Part shown: positions 8,776 to 17,180 of the stretch, piece by piece | Numbering within the stretch: position 1 is the first letter of the stretch | Layout of the letters: the number at the start of each line of letters is the position of its first letter | Assembly: GCF_013177635.1 (NCBI RefSeq) | Contig: NZ_CP030944.1 | Location: 1,240,001 to 1,304,000, forward strand | Source of the DNA: Arcobacter aquimarinus | GTDB taxonomy: Bacteria; Campylobacterota; Campylobacteria; Campylobacterales; Arcobacteraceae | DNA length: 64,000 nucleotides | Reading direction: 5' to 3' | Translations under genes and position numbers: made by a program | Notes under the pieces: generated by a model | The model's database searches: none | Seen by the model: the letters and a program-made list of their open reading frames with translations, nothing else | Told to the model about the DNA's origin: nothing

Positions 8776-10239
8776 ATGGATAAGACACTAAAAAAAATTG
8801 CACTAATTGGGCAACCAAATGTTGGTAAATCTTCACTATTTAACAGAATAGCAAATAAAAGAATTGCTATTGTATCGGATATGGCAGGAACTACAAGAGA
8901 TATTAGAAAACACGAAATTGAAATTATGGATAGAAAAGCATTAATGTTAGATACAGGTGGTATTGATGAAACTAATGATGCTATATTTTCAAATGTAAAA
9001 AGAAAAGCTATAGAAACGGCAAAAGAGGCTGATATAATACTTTTTATGGTGGATGGTAAAAATATACCTGATGATAAGGATAAAGAATTATTTTATGAGC
9101 TTCAAAGATTAGGGAAAGAGTTAGCCCTAGTTGTAAATAAAATTGATAATGACAAAGAATTAGAAAGACTTTGGGAATTCTTTGAATTTGGAATAGGAGA
9201 TGAGAATCTTTTTGGGATTTCAGTTTCTCATAATAGAGGAACAAAAAATTTATTTGAATGGATTTATCAACATCTTCCAGTTAATCTTGAAACAGTTGCA
9301 CGTGAAGAAGCTGAAGCATTAAAAAAACAAAGAGAAGAAGATTTTGATTTTGATGATGAAGATTATTCAAGTGAAGAGATAGAAAATATCACAGATGATA
9401 ACAATAAAGAAGTTGATGAAAATAAAATTAATGTTGCAATTATAGGAAGAGTAAATGTAGGTAAATCTTCAATTTTAAATGCTATTTTAGGAGAAGAAAG
9501 ATCAGTTGTATCTCCAATAGCTGGAACAACTATAGATCCTGTTGATGAATCTTTTGAATATAAAGAAAAGCAAATTACTTTTGTTGATACAGCAGGTTTA
9601 AGAAGAAGAGGTAGTATTGAGGGAATTGAGAAATATGCTTTAATGAGAACTAAAGAGATGTTAGATAAAGCAAATATGGCTTTAGTTGTTTTAGATGCAT
9701 CAAGAGAATTAACTGATTTAGATGAAAAAATTGCTGGACTTGTTGATGAATATGGATTAGGTACTATTATTGTTTTAAACAAGTGGGATGAAAATATGGA
9801 TACTTTCCAAAAAATGGAAGAAGAAATAAGAAGAAGATTTAGATTTTTATCTTATGCACCTATTATCGCTGTTTCTGCAAAAACAGGAAGAAGTATTGAA
9901 AGATTAAAAGAAAAAATAATAGAGATTCATAATAATTATATTCAAAGGATTCCTACTTCTCAACTAAATAGAGTTATTGAAGAAGCTGTTTCTAGACATT
10001 CTCTTCCTAGTCCAAATGGTGTTTATCTAAGAATTTATTATACAACTCAATTTGATACAAGACCACCAAGAATTGCCCTTGTAATGAATAAACCAAATCT
10101 TTTACACTTTACATATAAAAGATATTTAATAAATTATTTAAGAGATAATTTTAATTTTGAAGGAACTCCTATCCATGTTATAGCACGTGGGAAAAATGAC
10201 AAAATCGGTGATGAAGAGTATTTAGAAAGAGATAGATAA
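8776..10239 (+). CDS. der: Ribosome biogenesis GTPase Der (EngA)
   Basis: A double GTPase needed for 50S subunit maturation. The first G domain has GQPNVGKS near residue 12, the switch region AGTTRD, DTGG, and NKID. An acidic linker at about 190-215 (FDFDDEDYSSEEIENITDD) separates it from the second G domain with GRVNVGKS near 225, AGTT, DTAG and NKWDE. A C-terminal KH-like domain follows. At 487 aa it is a normal length for the family. Minus-strand frames inside it are shadows. Confidence 0.96.
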   Translation: MDKTLKKIALIGQPNVGKSSLFNRIANKRIAIVSDMAGTTRDIRKHEIEIMDRKALMLDTGGIDETNDAIFSNVKRKAIETAKEADIILFMVDGKNIPDDKDKELFYELQRLGKELALVVNKIDNDKELERLWEFFEFGIGDENLFGISVSHNRGTKNLFEWIYQHLPVNLETVAREEAEALKKQREEDFDFDDEDYSSEEIENITDDNNKEVDENKINVAIIGRVNVGKSSILNAILGEERSVVSPIAGTTIDPVDESFEYKEKQITFVDTAGLRRRGSIEGIEKYALMRTKEMLDKANMALVVLDASRELTDLDEKIAGLVDEYGLGTIIVLNKWDENMDTFQKMEEEIRRRFRFLSYAPIIAVSAKTGRSIERLKEKIIEIHNNYIQRIPTSQLNRVIEEAVSRHSLPSPNGVYLRIYYTTQFDTRPPRIALVMNKPNLLHFTYKRYLINYLRDNFNFEGTPIHVIARGKNDKIGDEEYLERDR

Positions 10240-10260
10240 ACTTAATTTGTAGGAGTTTTC

Positions 10261-11832
10261 TTGAGCAATATAAAAAATGATATTTTTGCTGGAATTACAG
10301 CTGCTGTTGTAGCTCTTCCTTTAGCTTTAGCTTTTGGCGTTGCAAGTGGTGCTGGAGCAGTTGCTGGTTTATATGGTGCAATTATATTAGGTTTTTTTGC
10401 AGCTTTTTTTGGAGGAACTCCCACTCAAATTTCAGGACCAACAGGTCCTATGACAGTTATAGTTGCAGCTACAATTGCAACTTTTCCAAATGATATTTCT
10501 ACAGTTATGACGGTTGTTTTTTTAGCTGGAATAATGCAAATTTCTTTTGGTATAATTGGAATTGGTAAATGGGTTAAATATATTCCTTATCCTGTTATTT
10601 CAGGGTTTATGTGTGGAATAGGTGTGATTATAATCATTTTACAAATAAATCCTTTTTTAGGTGTTGAATCATATAGTTCGATTATTTATACAATAACTCA
10701 TTTTTTAGATACTTTTGAAAAATTAAATATACAAGCTATAATACTTTCATCTATAACTTTGCTAATAATGTTTTTTACTCCTAAAAAGATATCAAATATT
10801 ATTCCTTCTGCATTAATTGCACTGGTTTTTGTAACTCTTTTTTCAATTTTTATGAATTTTGAAATTACAACTATTGGAGAGATTCCTATGGGATTTCCTG
10901 ATTTTGTTTTACCAATTTCATTTGATATTTTAAAATTGAGTACTATTTTAACTTTTGCAATTACTTTAGCTCTTTTAGGTTCAATAGATTCTTTATTAAC
11001 TTCTGTTGTTGCTGATTCTAAAACAAAAACTAAGCATGATTCCAAAAAAGAGTTAATAGGACAAGGAATAGGAAATACAATTTGCTCTTTTTTTGGTGCT
11101 ATTCCAGGAGCAGGTGCAACAATGAGAACAGTTGTAAATATTAATAGTGGTGCAACAACAAAACTATCAGGAATGGTTCACTCTATTACACTTTTATTAA
11201 TTGTTTTGATTTTAGCTCCATTTGCATCAGAAATACCACTTGCAGTTTTATCTGGTATTTTAATAAAAGTAGGTTTTGATATTTTAGATTATAAATTTTT
11301 AAAAATTATAAATAAAGTGTCTAGACAAGATTTAATTATTATGGTTACAGTATTCTTACTAACAGTATTTGTTGATTTAATTATGGCTGTTGGGGTTGGA
11401 ATAACAATTTCATCAATAATTGCTGTTTATCAAGTTTCAAAAAATACTCAAATGAAAACTAGTCGATCACGAGTCTCTTTTGATATAGATATAGAAAATC
11501 ATGAGATAGAAATTCTAAAAGTAAAAGGTTCATTGTTTTTTGGTACAGCATCAGCATTGGAGTCAAGATTAGAAAAAATAAAAGATAGCAAAAAAATAAT
11601 TATAGATTGTAAAAATGTATCTTTTTTAGATATATCTGCAATTTTTACTCTTGAAGAAATAATAGAAAAATTTAAAAGTAAGGATTTAGAAATAATACTA
11701 GTATTAAATTATAGACATAAAAAGAAGATTTTATCGGTAGATACTTCAAATTTATTTAGAAAGATTAGAATTTATCATAATTTAGATGATGCAATAAATT
11801 ATACACAAAAATACGAGTTGGTACATGGCTAA
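10261..11832 (+). CDS. SulP-family anion transporter with STAS domain
   Basis: Predicted sulfate/bicarbonate-type transporter of the inner membrane, 523 aa. About ten to twelve hydrophobic helices fill residues 1-400. The GVASGAGAVAGLYGAI and GTPTQISGPTGPMTVI segments match the SulP signature region with its conserved ISGPT. The C-terminal STAS domain (about 415-515) contains IIDCKNVSFLDISAI. The start is TTG at 10261, preceded by AGGAG at 10251. Substrate cannot be told from sequence; several bacterial SulP proteins move bicarbonate. It overlaps hemD by 8 bases. Confidence 0.88.
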   Translation: MSNIKNDIFAGITAAVVALPLALAFGVASGAGAVAGLYGAIILGFFAAFFGGTPTQISGPTGPMTVIVAATIATFPNDISTVMTVVFLAGIMQISFGIIGIGKWVKYIPYPVISGFMCGIGVIIIILQINPFLGVESYSSIIYTITHFLDTFEKLNIQAIILSSITLLIMFFTPKKISNIIPSALIALVFVTLFSIFMNFEITTIGEIPMGFPDFVLPISFDILKLSTILTFAITLALLGSIDSLLTSVVADSKTKTKHDSKKELIGQGIGNTICSFFGAIPGAGATMRTVVNINSGATTKLSGMVHSITLLLIVLILAPFASEIPLAVLSGILIKVGFDILDYKFLKIINKVSRQDLIIMVTVFLLTVFVDLIMAVGVGITISSIIAVYQVSKNTQMKTSRSRVSFDIDIENHEIEILKVKGSLFFGTASALESRLEKIKDSKKIIIDCKNVSFLDISAIFTLEEIIEKFKSKDLEIILVLNYRHKKKILSVDTSNLFRKIRIYHNLDDAINYTQKYELVHG

Positions 11833-12457
11833 AATATATCTATTAAATAATCAAAAATACCCTAATATCGAAAATTTAGAAGTTTTTGGAATAGAGCATA
11901 TTGTTTCTGATATTGATTTATCTAAATATGATTCTTTGGTATTTACATCAAAAAATGCTGTTTACTCTCTTGATTCTTTTAATAAGAATTGGAAAAAAAT
12001 AGATTCATATGCAATTGCACAAAAAACAGCAAATGTTATAAAAGAGTTGGAAGGAAAAGTTACTTTTATTGGAAATTCAGGTCATGGAAATGAATTTGCA
12101 AATGAATTAATAAAAGTGTTAAAAAATAAAAAAGTTTTATATGTTAAAGCTTTAAAAACTGTATCTGATTTACCTAATATATTAAGGCAAAATGGTATTG
12201 TTTTAGATGAGTTAATAGCATATAAAACATCTTGTAAAAAAACGTGCGCTAATTTAGAAAAGAATTCAACATTTATTTTTACTTCACCTTCAAGTGTTGA
12301 ATGTTTTTTTAAACAATATACATGGGACAACTCATATAAAGCTATAGTTATAGGACATACAACAGCAAGGTTTCTTCCAAAAGAGATAAAATATAGAGTT
12401 AGTTCTACAACCTCAGTTGAGGAGTGTATAAAACTAGCAAAGCAAATACTTCTTTAA
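11825..12457 (+). CDS. hemD: Uroporphyrinogen-III synthase
   Basis: Cyclises hydroxymethylbilane to uroporphyrinogen III in haem synthesis. The 210-aa protein has weak overall conservation, as usual for HemD, but shows the family pattern: VFTSKNAVYSL near residue 40, a central GNSGHGNEFANEL segment, FTSPSSVECFF near 155, and AIVIGHTTARFL near 180. The ATG lies inside the end of the SulP gene, so translation is probably coupled. Confidence 0.8.
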   Translation: MAKIYLLNNQKYPNIENLEVFGIEHIVSDIDLSKYDSLVFTSKNAVYSLDSFNKNWKKIDSYAIAQKTANVIKELEGKVTFIGNSGHGNEFANELIKVLKNKKVLYVKALKTVSDLPNILRQNGIVLDELIAYKTSCKKTCANLEKNSTFIFTSPSSVECFFKQYTWDNSYKAIVIGHTTARFLPKEIKYRVSSTTSVEECIKLAKQILL

Positions 12458-12473
12458 ACTCAAATTTAATCAT

Positions 12474-12489
12474 ATTTAGATAAAATAAA
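12474..12489 (+). promoter_or_regulatory. Likely promoter of the 6S RNA
   Basis: The AT-rich element TAGATAAAAT lies just upstream of the predicted 5' end of the 6S RNA, with no open frame in between. This is a weak call by position and composition only. Confidence 0.35.
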
Positions 12490-12493
12490 TAAT

Positions 12494-12665
12494 CTAAGTA
12501 GTTCGAGATTTCCATTGTTGCGGGTCCGATAATGTGTTAGTGTATACAATTTTGTAGTCAATACTGTGTGTAGCGATTCATTGTGTTTTCGCTCCTAAAG
12601 TTATGCTCTTGTATACAATTTTTGGCTTTTAGGGCCATTTTGATGGTTAACGGCTACTTGGATTT
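12494..12665 (+). ncRNA. ssrS: 6S RNA candidate
   Basis: The 233-base gap between hemD and purD has no open frame and is clearly less AT-rich than nearby intergenic DNA. Its ends pair: CTAAGTAG near 12494-12501 with CTACTT at 12654-12659. G/C patches that could form stems around a central bubble lie between (TTGCGGGTCCG near 12518, GTAGCGATTC, TTTTCGCTCC, AGGGCC). The segment TGTATACAATTTT occurs twice (12541 and 12610); its GTATAC core is self-complementary and can pair the copies. In Helicobacter pylori 6S RNA lies upstream of purD, as here. 6S RNA binds sigma-70 RNA polymerase as a promoter mimic. Confidence 0.7.
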
Positions 12666-12690
12666 TTAAAATTATTACTAAGGAATTATT

Positions 12691-13956
12691 GTGAATATAT
12701 TGATACTAGGAAGTGGTGGTAGAGAATACTCTATTGGATTAGCAATATACAAAGAAAATGCTCACAACTTGTATTTTATGCCAGGAAATGGTGCTACTGA
12801 TAAATTAGGTACAAATATAAATATTAAAGATTATAATCAATTAGCAGTATGGGCAAAAGATAATTCTATTGATTTAACTATTGTAGGACCTGAGGCTCCT
12901 TTAGTAGATGGTGTTGTTGATATATTTAAAGAAAATGATTTAACTATTTTTGGACCAAGTGCAGCGGCAGCTAGACTTGAAGGTTCTAAAGTTTACATGA
13001 AAAATATATTAAAAAAATATAACATACCAACAGCAGCATTTATAGAAACTTCAAATGAAAAAGAGGCTTTTGATTTTATCGATACTATGAATGAACCAAT
13101 AGTTGTAAAAGCAGATGGTTTATGTGCAGGAAAAGGTGTAATTATAGCTCAATCTAAAGATGAAGCAAAAATAGCAGTTTCTGATATGCTTTCAGGAGCT
13201 TCATTTGGAGATGCTGGAGCATCTGTAGTTGTAGAAGAGTATTTAGATGGTTATGAACTTTCAGTTTTTGCTATTTGCGATGGTGAAAATTATAAAGTAT
13301 TGCCAGCTGCTCAAGACCATAAAAGAGTAGGAGATGGAGATACAGGTCCTAATACTGGAGGAATGGGTGCTTATGCTCCAACTCCACTTGTAAATGATGA
13401 AATTTATAAAAAAATTGAAGAAAGAGTAATAAAACCTACTTTAAAAGGAATGCAAAATGAAGGTGCTCCTTTTGAAGGTGTTTTATTTATCGGTGTAATG
13501 GTAGTGAAAGGTGAGCCAATTATTTTAGAATATAATGTAAGATTTGGTGATCCTGAGTGTGAAATTTTAATGCCACTTTTAGCTACTCCTGTATCTGAAT
13601 TATTTTATAAAGGTGCCACAAAACAACTTGATAAATTAGATATTAAAATTAAAAATGAATTTGGTGTTGGTGTTGTTATGGCTAGTGGAAATTATCCTTA
13701 TGGTTCAAGTACTCCCGCTGAAATCATAGTTGATAGAATAGTAGATAATGATTTACTTGAAAATTCACATATTTCTTATGCTGGTGTTGAAAAAATTGAT
13801 GGTAAATTAATGGCTACAGGTGGAAGAGTTTTAGTTTGTGTTGGATTTGGAAAAAGCATAAAAGAAGCAAGAGATAGAGCTTATGCTTTATGTGGACAAG
13901 TTCATTTTGCTGGTAAAAAATGTAGATCAGATATTGCATATCAAGCTTTAAAGTAA
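12691..13956 (+). CDS. purD: Phosphoribosylamine--glycine ligase (GARS)
   Basis: Joins glycine to phosphoribosylamine with ATP in step two of purine synthesis. The N-terminal domain begins [14 protein letters not shown]. The ATP-grasp region carries [13 protein letters not shown] near 140, [24 protein letters not shown] near 210 in family-typical segments, and [12 protein letters not shown] near 285. The C-terminal domain ends [10 protein letters not shown]. Length is 421 aa, as usual. The start is GTG at 12691, with AAGGAATT just upstream. Confidence 0.96.
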   Translation: MNILILGSGGREYSIGLAIYKENAHNLYFMPGNGATDKLGTNINIKDYNQLAVWAKDNSIDLTIVGPEAPLVDGVVDIFKENDLTIFGPSAAAARLEGSKVYMKNILKKYNIPTAAFIETSNEKEAFDFIDTMNEPIVVKADGLCAGKGVIIAQSKDEAKIAVSDMLSGASFGDAGASVVVEEYLDGYELSVFAICDGENYKVLPAAQDHKRVGDGDTGPNTGGMGAYAPTPLVNDEIYKKIEERVIKPTLKGMQNEGAPFEGVLFIGVMVVKGEPIILEYNVRFGDPECEILMPLLATPVSELFYKGATKQLDKLDIKIKNEFGVGVVMASGNYPYGSSTPAEIIVDRIVDNDLLENSHISYAGVEKIDGKLMATGGRVLVCVGFGKSIKEARDRAYALCGQVHFAGKKCRSDIAYQALK

Positions 13957-13962
13957 ATATAA

Positions 13963-14400
13963 ATGCAAAATAATACAAATAATCTTCAATTAGCATCAAT
14001 GCGTTCAAGAGCTTTTGCTTATGTAATTGATGATTTGATATTAACTGTTATTGTAATGGTTATTTTTTGGGGAAAGATATCAGCTGTTAGTCATGATATG
14101 GAAGCTTTAATGTTTCTTTTGAAAACTGATTTAGTTATGCCTTTAATTACTTTAAAAGTTTTATATCATACTTTCTTTGTTTGGTATTATGGTGCAACTA
14201 TAGGAAAAATTGTTGCAAAAATAAGAGTTATTGATGCAGGACATTGGGGTAGAGTTTCTATTTTTTCTGCATTTTTGAGAGCTGTTGGAAGAATTTTTTC
14301 TGAAATGTTTTTTTATGTAGGTTTCTTAATTGGATTTTTTAATGAAGGAAGAAAAACATTTCATGATATTACAGGTAAAACGTTGGTAGTTAATGTATAA
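13963..14400 (+). CDS. RDD family membrane protein
   Basis: A 145-aa inner-membrane protein. The RDD pattern is visible as the family-defining Arg and Asp residues: SMRSRAFAYVIDDLILTVIV near residues 13-32, GATIGKIVAKIRVID near 73, and RKTFHDITGKTLVV at the C-terminus. Three hydrophobic helices are apparent. The molecular role of RDD proteins is generally unknown; some have been linked to ion transport. It starts 6 bases after purD and overlaps lptD by 8 bases. Confidence 0.8.
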   Translation: MQNNTNNLQLASMRSRAFAYVIDDLILTVIVMVIFWGKISAVSHDMEALMFLLKTDLVMPLITLKVLYHTFFVWYYGATIGKIVAKIRVIDAGHWGRVSIFSAFLRAVGRIFSEMFFYVGFLIGFFNEGRKTFHDITGKTLVVNV

Positions 14401-16525
14401 AAAAATAATTAGTACTTTAGTAATAACATCTGCTTTATTACAAGCTCAAGAAATTAAAAATGAAAAATTTCAATTAGTTGCTGAGGATTTAAAATCAAAG
14501 GAAAATGTGTTAACGGCAACTGGAAATGTTGTTATATTTTCTCCTACTTATTATTTAAGTGCAGATAAAGCTATATATCACAAAGAAAGTGAAATTTTTG
14601 AATTATTTGATAATGTTTTAATTATAAAAGATAATAATATCCAAACTCAAAGTAATTATGCTTTTGTAGACTTAAAAACTGATTCTTTAAATCAAGAACC
14701 GACTTTTTTGTATGAAAATAGTAGTAAACTTTGGGTTAATTCAAAAGAATCTTCAAAAAATAATGAATTAGTAGAACTTGATAATTCTATTATTTCTTCT
14801 TGTGATTGTATTGATCCTGCTTGGAGTATCAGAGCTAGTTCCATTGATTATGATACAGAAAAAAAATGGGTTGATGCTTATAACCCAAGATTATATGTTA
14901 AAAATGTTCCTATCCTTTATAGCCCATACTTAGGGTTTCCAACAGATACTACTAGAAGAACAGGTCTGTTGTTACCTACAGTTGGTTATTCAGGTGATGA
15001 AGGAATTTATTATTCTCAGCCAATATTTATTGCTCCTGCTGATAATTATGATATAGAATTAATTCCTCAAATTAGGACATTTAGAGGAAATGGTATTTAT
15101 GCACACTATAGATATGCTGATTCTGTTGATTCTATATTAAGAGTAAAAGCAGGGGTATTTAAAGAATATAAAGACTATAAAGAAAAAAATAATTTAGAGA
15201 ATAATGAACATTTTGGTTTAGATATTAATTATATAAGAAGAAATATTTTTTCAAATTCTAATACAAGCGATGATGGATTATATTCATCATTAAGATATTT
15301 AAATGATGTTGAATATATAACTTTGGAAGATGAAGATGCTATTTTATCAACAGATAAAAAGGTTGAATCTAAAATCAATTATTTTTATAATACACCTGAT
15401 TATTATACAGGAGCATACGCTAGATATTATATAGATACATCAAAAAAATCAAATAATCAAACTTTACAAGAGTTGCCTCAATTACATTTCCATTCATATA
15501 ATAAAGAGTTATTTCTTGATGGATTATTATATTCTATAGATACTAAATTTATGAATTACACAAGACCTGAAGGATTAACTGCTAGTATTTATGAAGTAAG
15601 TGTTCCTATTAGTTATAGTAAATATTTTTTAGATGATTATTTATATTTTACAGTTGAAAACAAAACTTTATTAAGCAAATATAAATATGGAAATATAGAT
15701 AAAATAAAGTATGAAGATGGTACTTTAATTCAAAATAGAACCTCTTTTTTAGTTGGAAGTGATTTAATAAAACCTTATGAAGATTACTTACATACTATGA
15801 ATTTAACAAGTGAATATATAATTCCTAAAAATTTAAAAGAAGATGGTGATTTATATGGTGCAACTATTGATAAAACTTCGCAAAAAGGTCGAGAGTTAAA
15901 AGCTTTTCCAATTATTGAAGAAGATAAAAATATAGTCTTAACATTAAATCAATCTTTATATGATAAAGATAGTTTAAAACAAATAATAAATCATAAGATG
16001 TCTCAATCTATTTTTTATGATGAATTAGATAATCCAAAATTACAAAATTATGAAAATTATCTAAAAATAAATCATGATTATGGTTCTATTTCAGGACGAG
16101 CAGTTTACAATGTACAAGATGAACAGTTTATTGAAAGTAGTGTAGATAAAACATTAACTTATAGAGATTTATCTTTTAGTGCGGGTTATTATGAATCTAA
16201 AGAAACAGAAAATTCAAATAAAGAGGATTTAGAATCATATAGATTTAGTGCTTCATACAAAATAGCAAAAGATTATTCTATTAGATATTATGAAAATTAT
16301 AATCTAAAAGAAAAAGTTAGAAATAGACAAGGAATAGGTTTTAATATAGATGATAGTTGTTGGAATTTAGATCTTAGTATAGAAAGAGAAATAGAACCAA
16401 CAACAAGAATAGATTACTCAAATAATTATAAATCTATTGAACAAGATATTATATTAGTGAATTTAACATTGAAGCCAATAGGTGGAGTTAAATACAAGCA
16501 TAAAATTGAAAATAATGAAGAATAA
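14393..16525 (+). CDS. lptD: LPS-assembly outer-membrane protein LptD
   Basis: Outer-membrane barrel that inserts lipopolysaccharide into the outer leaflet, working with the lipoprotein LptE. A signal peptide (KKIISTLVITSALLQAQ) is followed by an OstA/LptA-like beta-jellyroll domain at about 20-110 (ATGNVVIFSPTYYLSADKAIY). A long beta-rich region with alternating aromatic residues is consistent with the barrel. Cys137 and Cys139 (SCDC) and a late Cys in DDSCW are candidates for the disulfides seen in LptD. Length is 710 aa. The ATG overlaps the RDD gene, and the stop overlaps the next start. Confidence 0.85.
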   Translation: MYKKIISTLVITSALLQAQEIKNEKFQLVAEDLKSKENVLTATGNVVIFSPTYYLSADKAIYHKESEIFELFDNVLIIKDNNIQTQSNYAFVDLKTDSLNQEPTFLYENSSKLWVNSKESSKNNELVELDNSIISSCDCIDPAWSIRASSIDYDTEKKWVDAYNPRLYVKNVPILYSPYLGFPTDTTRRTGLLLPTVGYSGDEGIYYSQPIFIAPADNYDIELIPQIRTFRGNGIYAHYRYADSVDSILRVKAGVFKEYKDYKEKNNLENNEHFGLDINYIRRNIFSNSNTSDDGLYSSLRYLNDVEYITLEDEDAILSTDKKVESKINYFYNTPDYYTGAYARYYIDTSKKSNNQTLQELPQLHFHSYNKELFLDGLLYSIDTKFMNYTRPEGLTASIYEVSVPISYSKYFLDDYLYFTVENKTLLSKYKYGNIDKIKYEDGTLIQNRTSFLVGSDLIKPYEDYLHTMNLTSEYIIPKNLKEDGDLYGATIDKTSQKGRELKAFPIIEEDKNIVLTLNQSLYDKDSLKQIINHKMSQSIFYDELDNPKLQNYENYLKINHDYGSISGRAVYNVQDEQFIESSVDKTLTYRDLSFSAGYYESKETENSNKEDLESYRFSASYKIAKDYSIRYYENYNLKEKVRNRQGIGFNIDDSCWNLDLSIEREIEPTTRIDYSNNYKSIEQDIILVNLTLKPIGGVKYKHKIENNEE

Positions 16526-17178
16526 TGAATCCAGATAGCATATATTTTAAAAATAGAGAAGTTGCAGCATATAGATTAATTGATGCATTACCAATAGATA
16601 ATATGAAACTAGAAGAATGGATTGTAATTGCAAGTTCTTATGGTGGATTTGAAATAGCAAAAATTGTTGCAAAAGCATTAAATGGTAAATATGATATTAT
16701 GTTTTCAGGAAAAATTTATGCACCAAATAACGAAGATTGCGAAATTGCAGTTGTTACAGAAAGAGAAGAAGTTTTAATACATGAGGAGTTAGTAAAATCA
16801 TTTGATATAAGTTTAGATTATGTTTATTCAAAATCTAAATATGTTTTAGAAGAATCTATCACAGAACAAGTTAATAGATTTAGGCAAGGTGAGAAAATTG
16901 AAAAATTAGAAGATAAAAATGTTTTAATAGTTGATGAGGGTATTAATACAGGTCTTACGATGATGGCTTGTATTAAAACTGCTATCAACTTAAAAGCAAA
17001 ATCTATTTCAGTAGCAACTCCAATTTTACCAACAGCAAGTATTCCAACTATAGAATCAATTGCAGATGATTTATATTTTGTAAAAAAATTGGATCATTTT
17101 GTAGAGATTGATTTTTATTATGATAGTTTAGAAGAACTTAGCTTTGAAGATATAGAAAAAATAAAAAAAGGATTATAA
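16525..17178 (+). CDS. Phosphoribosyltransferase-fold protein
   Basis: A 217-aa type-I PRTase-like protein. It carries a PRPP-loop-like segment NVLIVDEGINTGLTMMACI near residues 132-150, close to the family vlVDDgiaTGxT. It begins YFKNREVAAYRLIDAL, typical of predicted phosphoribosyltransferases annotated in this lineage. A substrate base cannot be assigned. It is sandwiched between lptD (1-base overlap) and pnp (2-base gap), so it probably belongs to one transcript running from purD or the RDD gene to pnp. Confidence 0.7.
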   Translation: MNPDSIYFKNREVAAYRLIDALPIDNMKLEEWIVIASSYGGFEIAKIVAKALNGKYDIMFSGKIYAPNNEDCEIAVVTEREEVLIHEELVKSFDISLDYVYSKSKYVLEESITEQVNRFRQGEKIEKLEDKNVLIVDEGINTGLTMMACIKTAINLKAKSISVATPILPTASIPTIESIADDLYFVKKLDHFVEIDFYYDSLEELSFEDIEKIKKGL

Positions 17179-17180
17179 TA

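Noticed and set aside
13814..14008. Minus-strand frame across the purD-RDD junction
   Set aside because: Antisense to the conserved purD C-terminus and RDD start, and its translation is low complexity.
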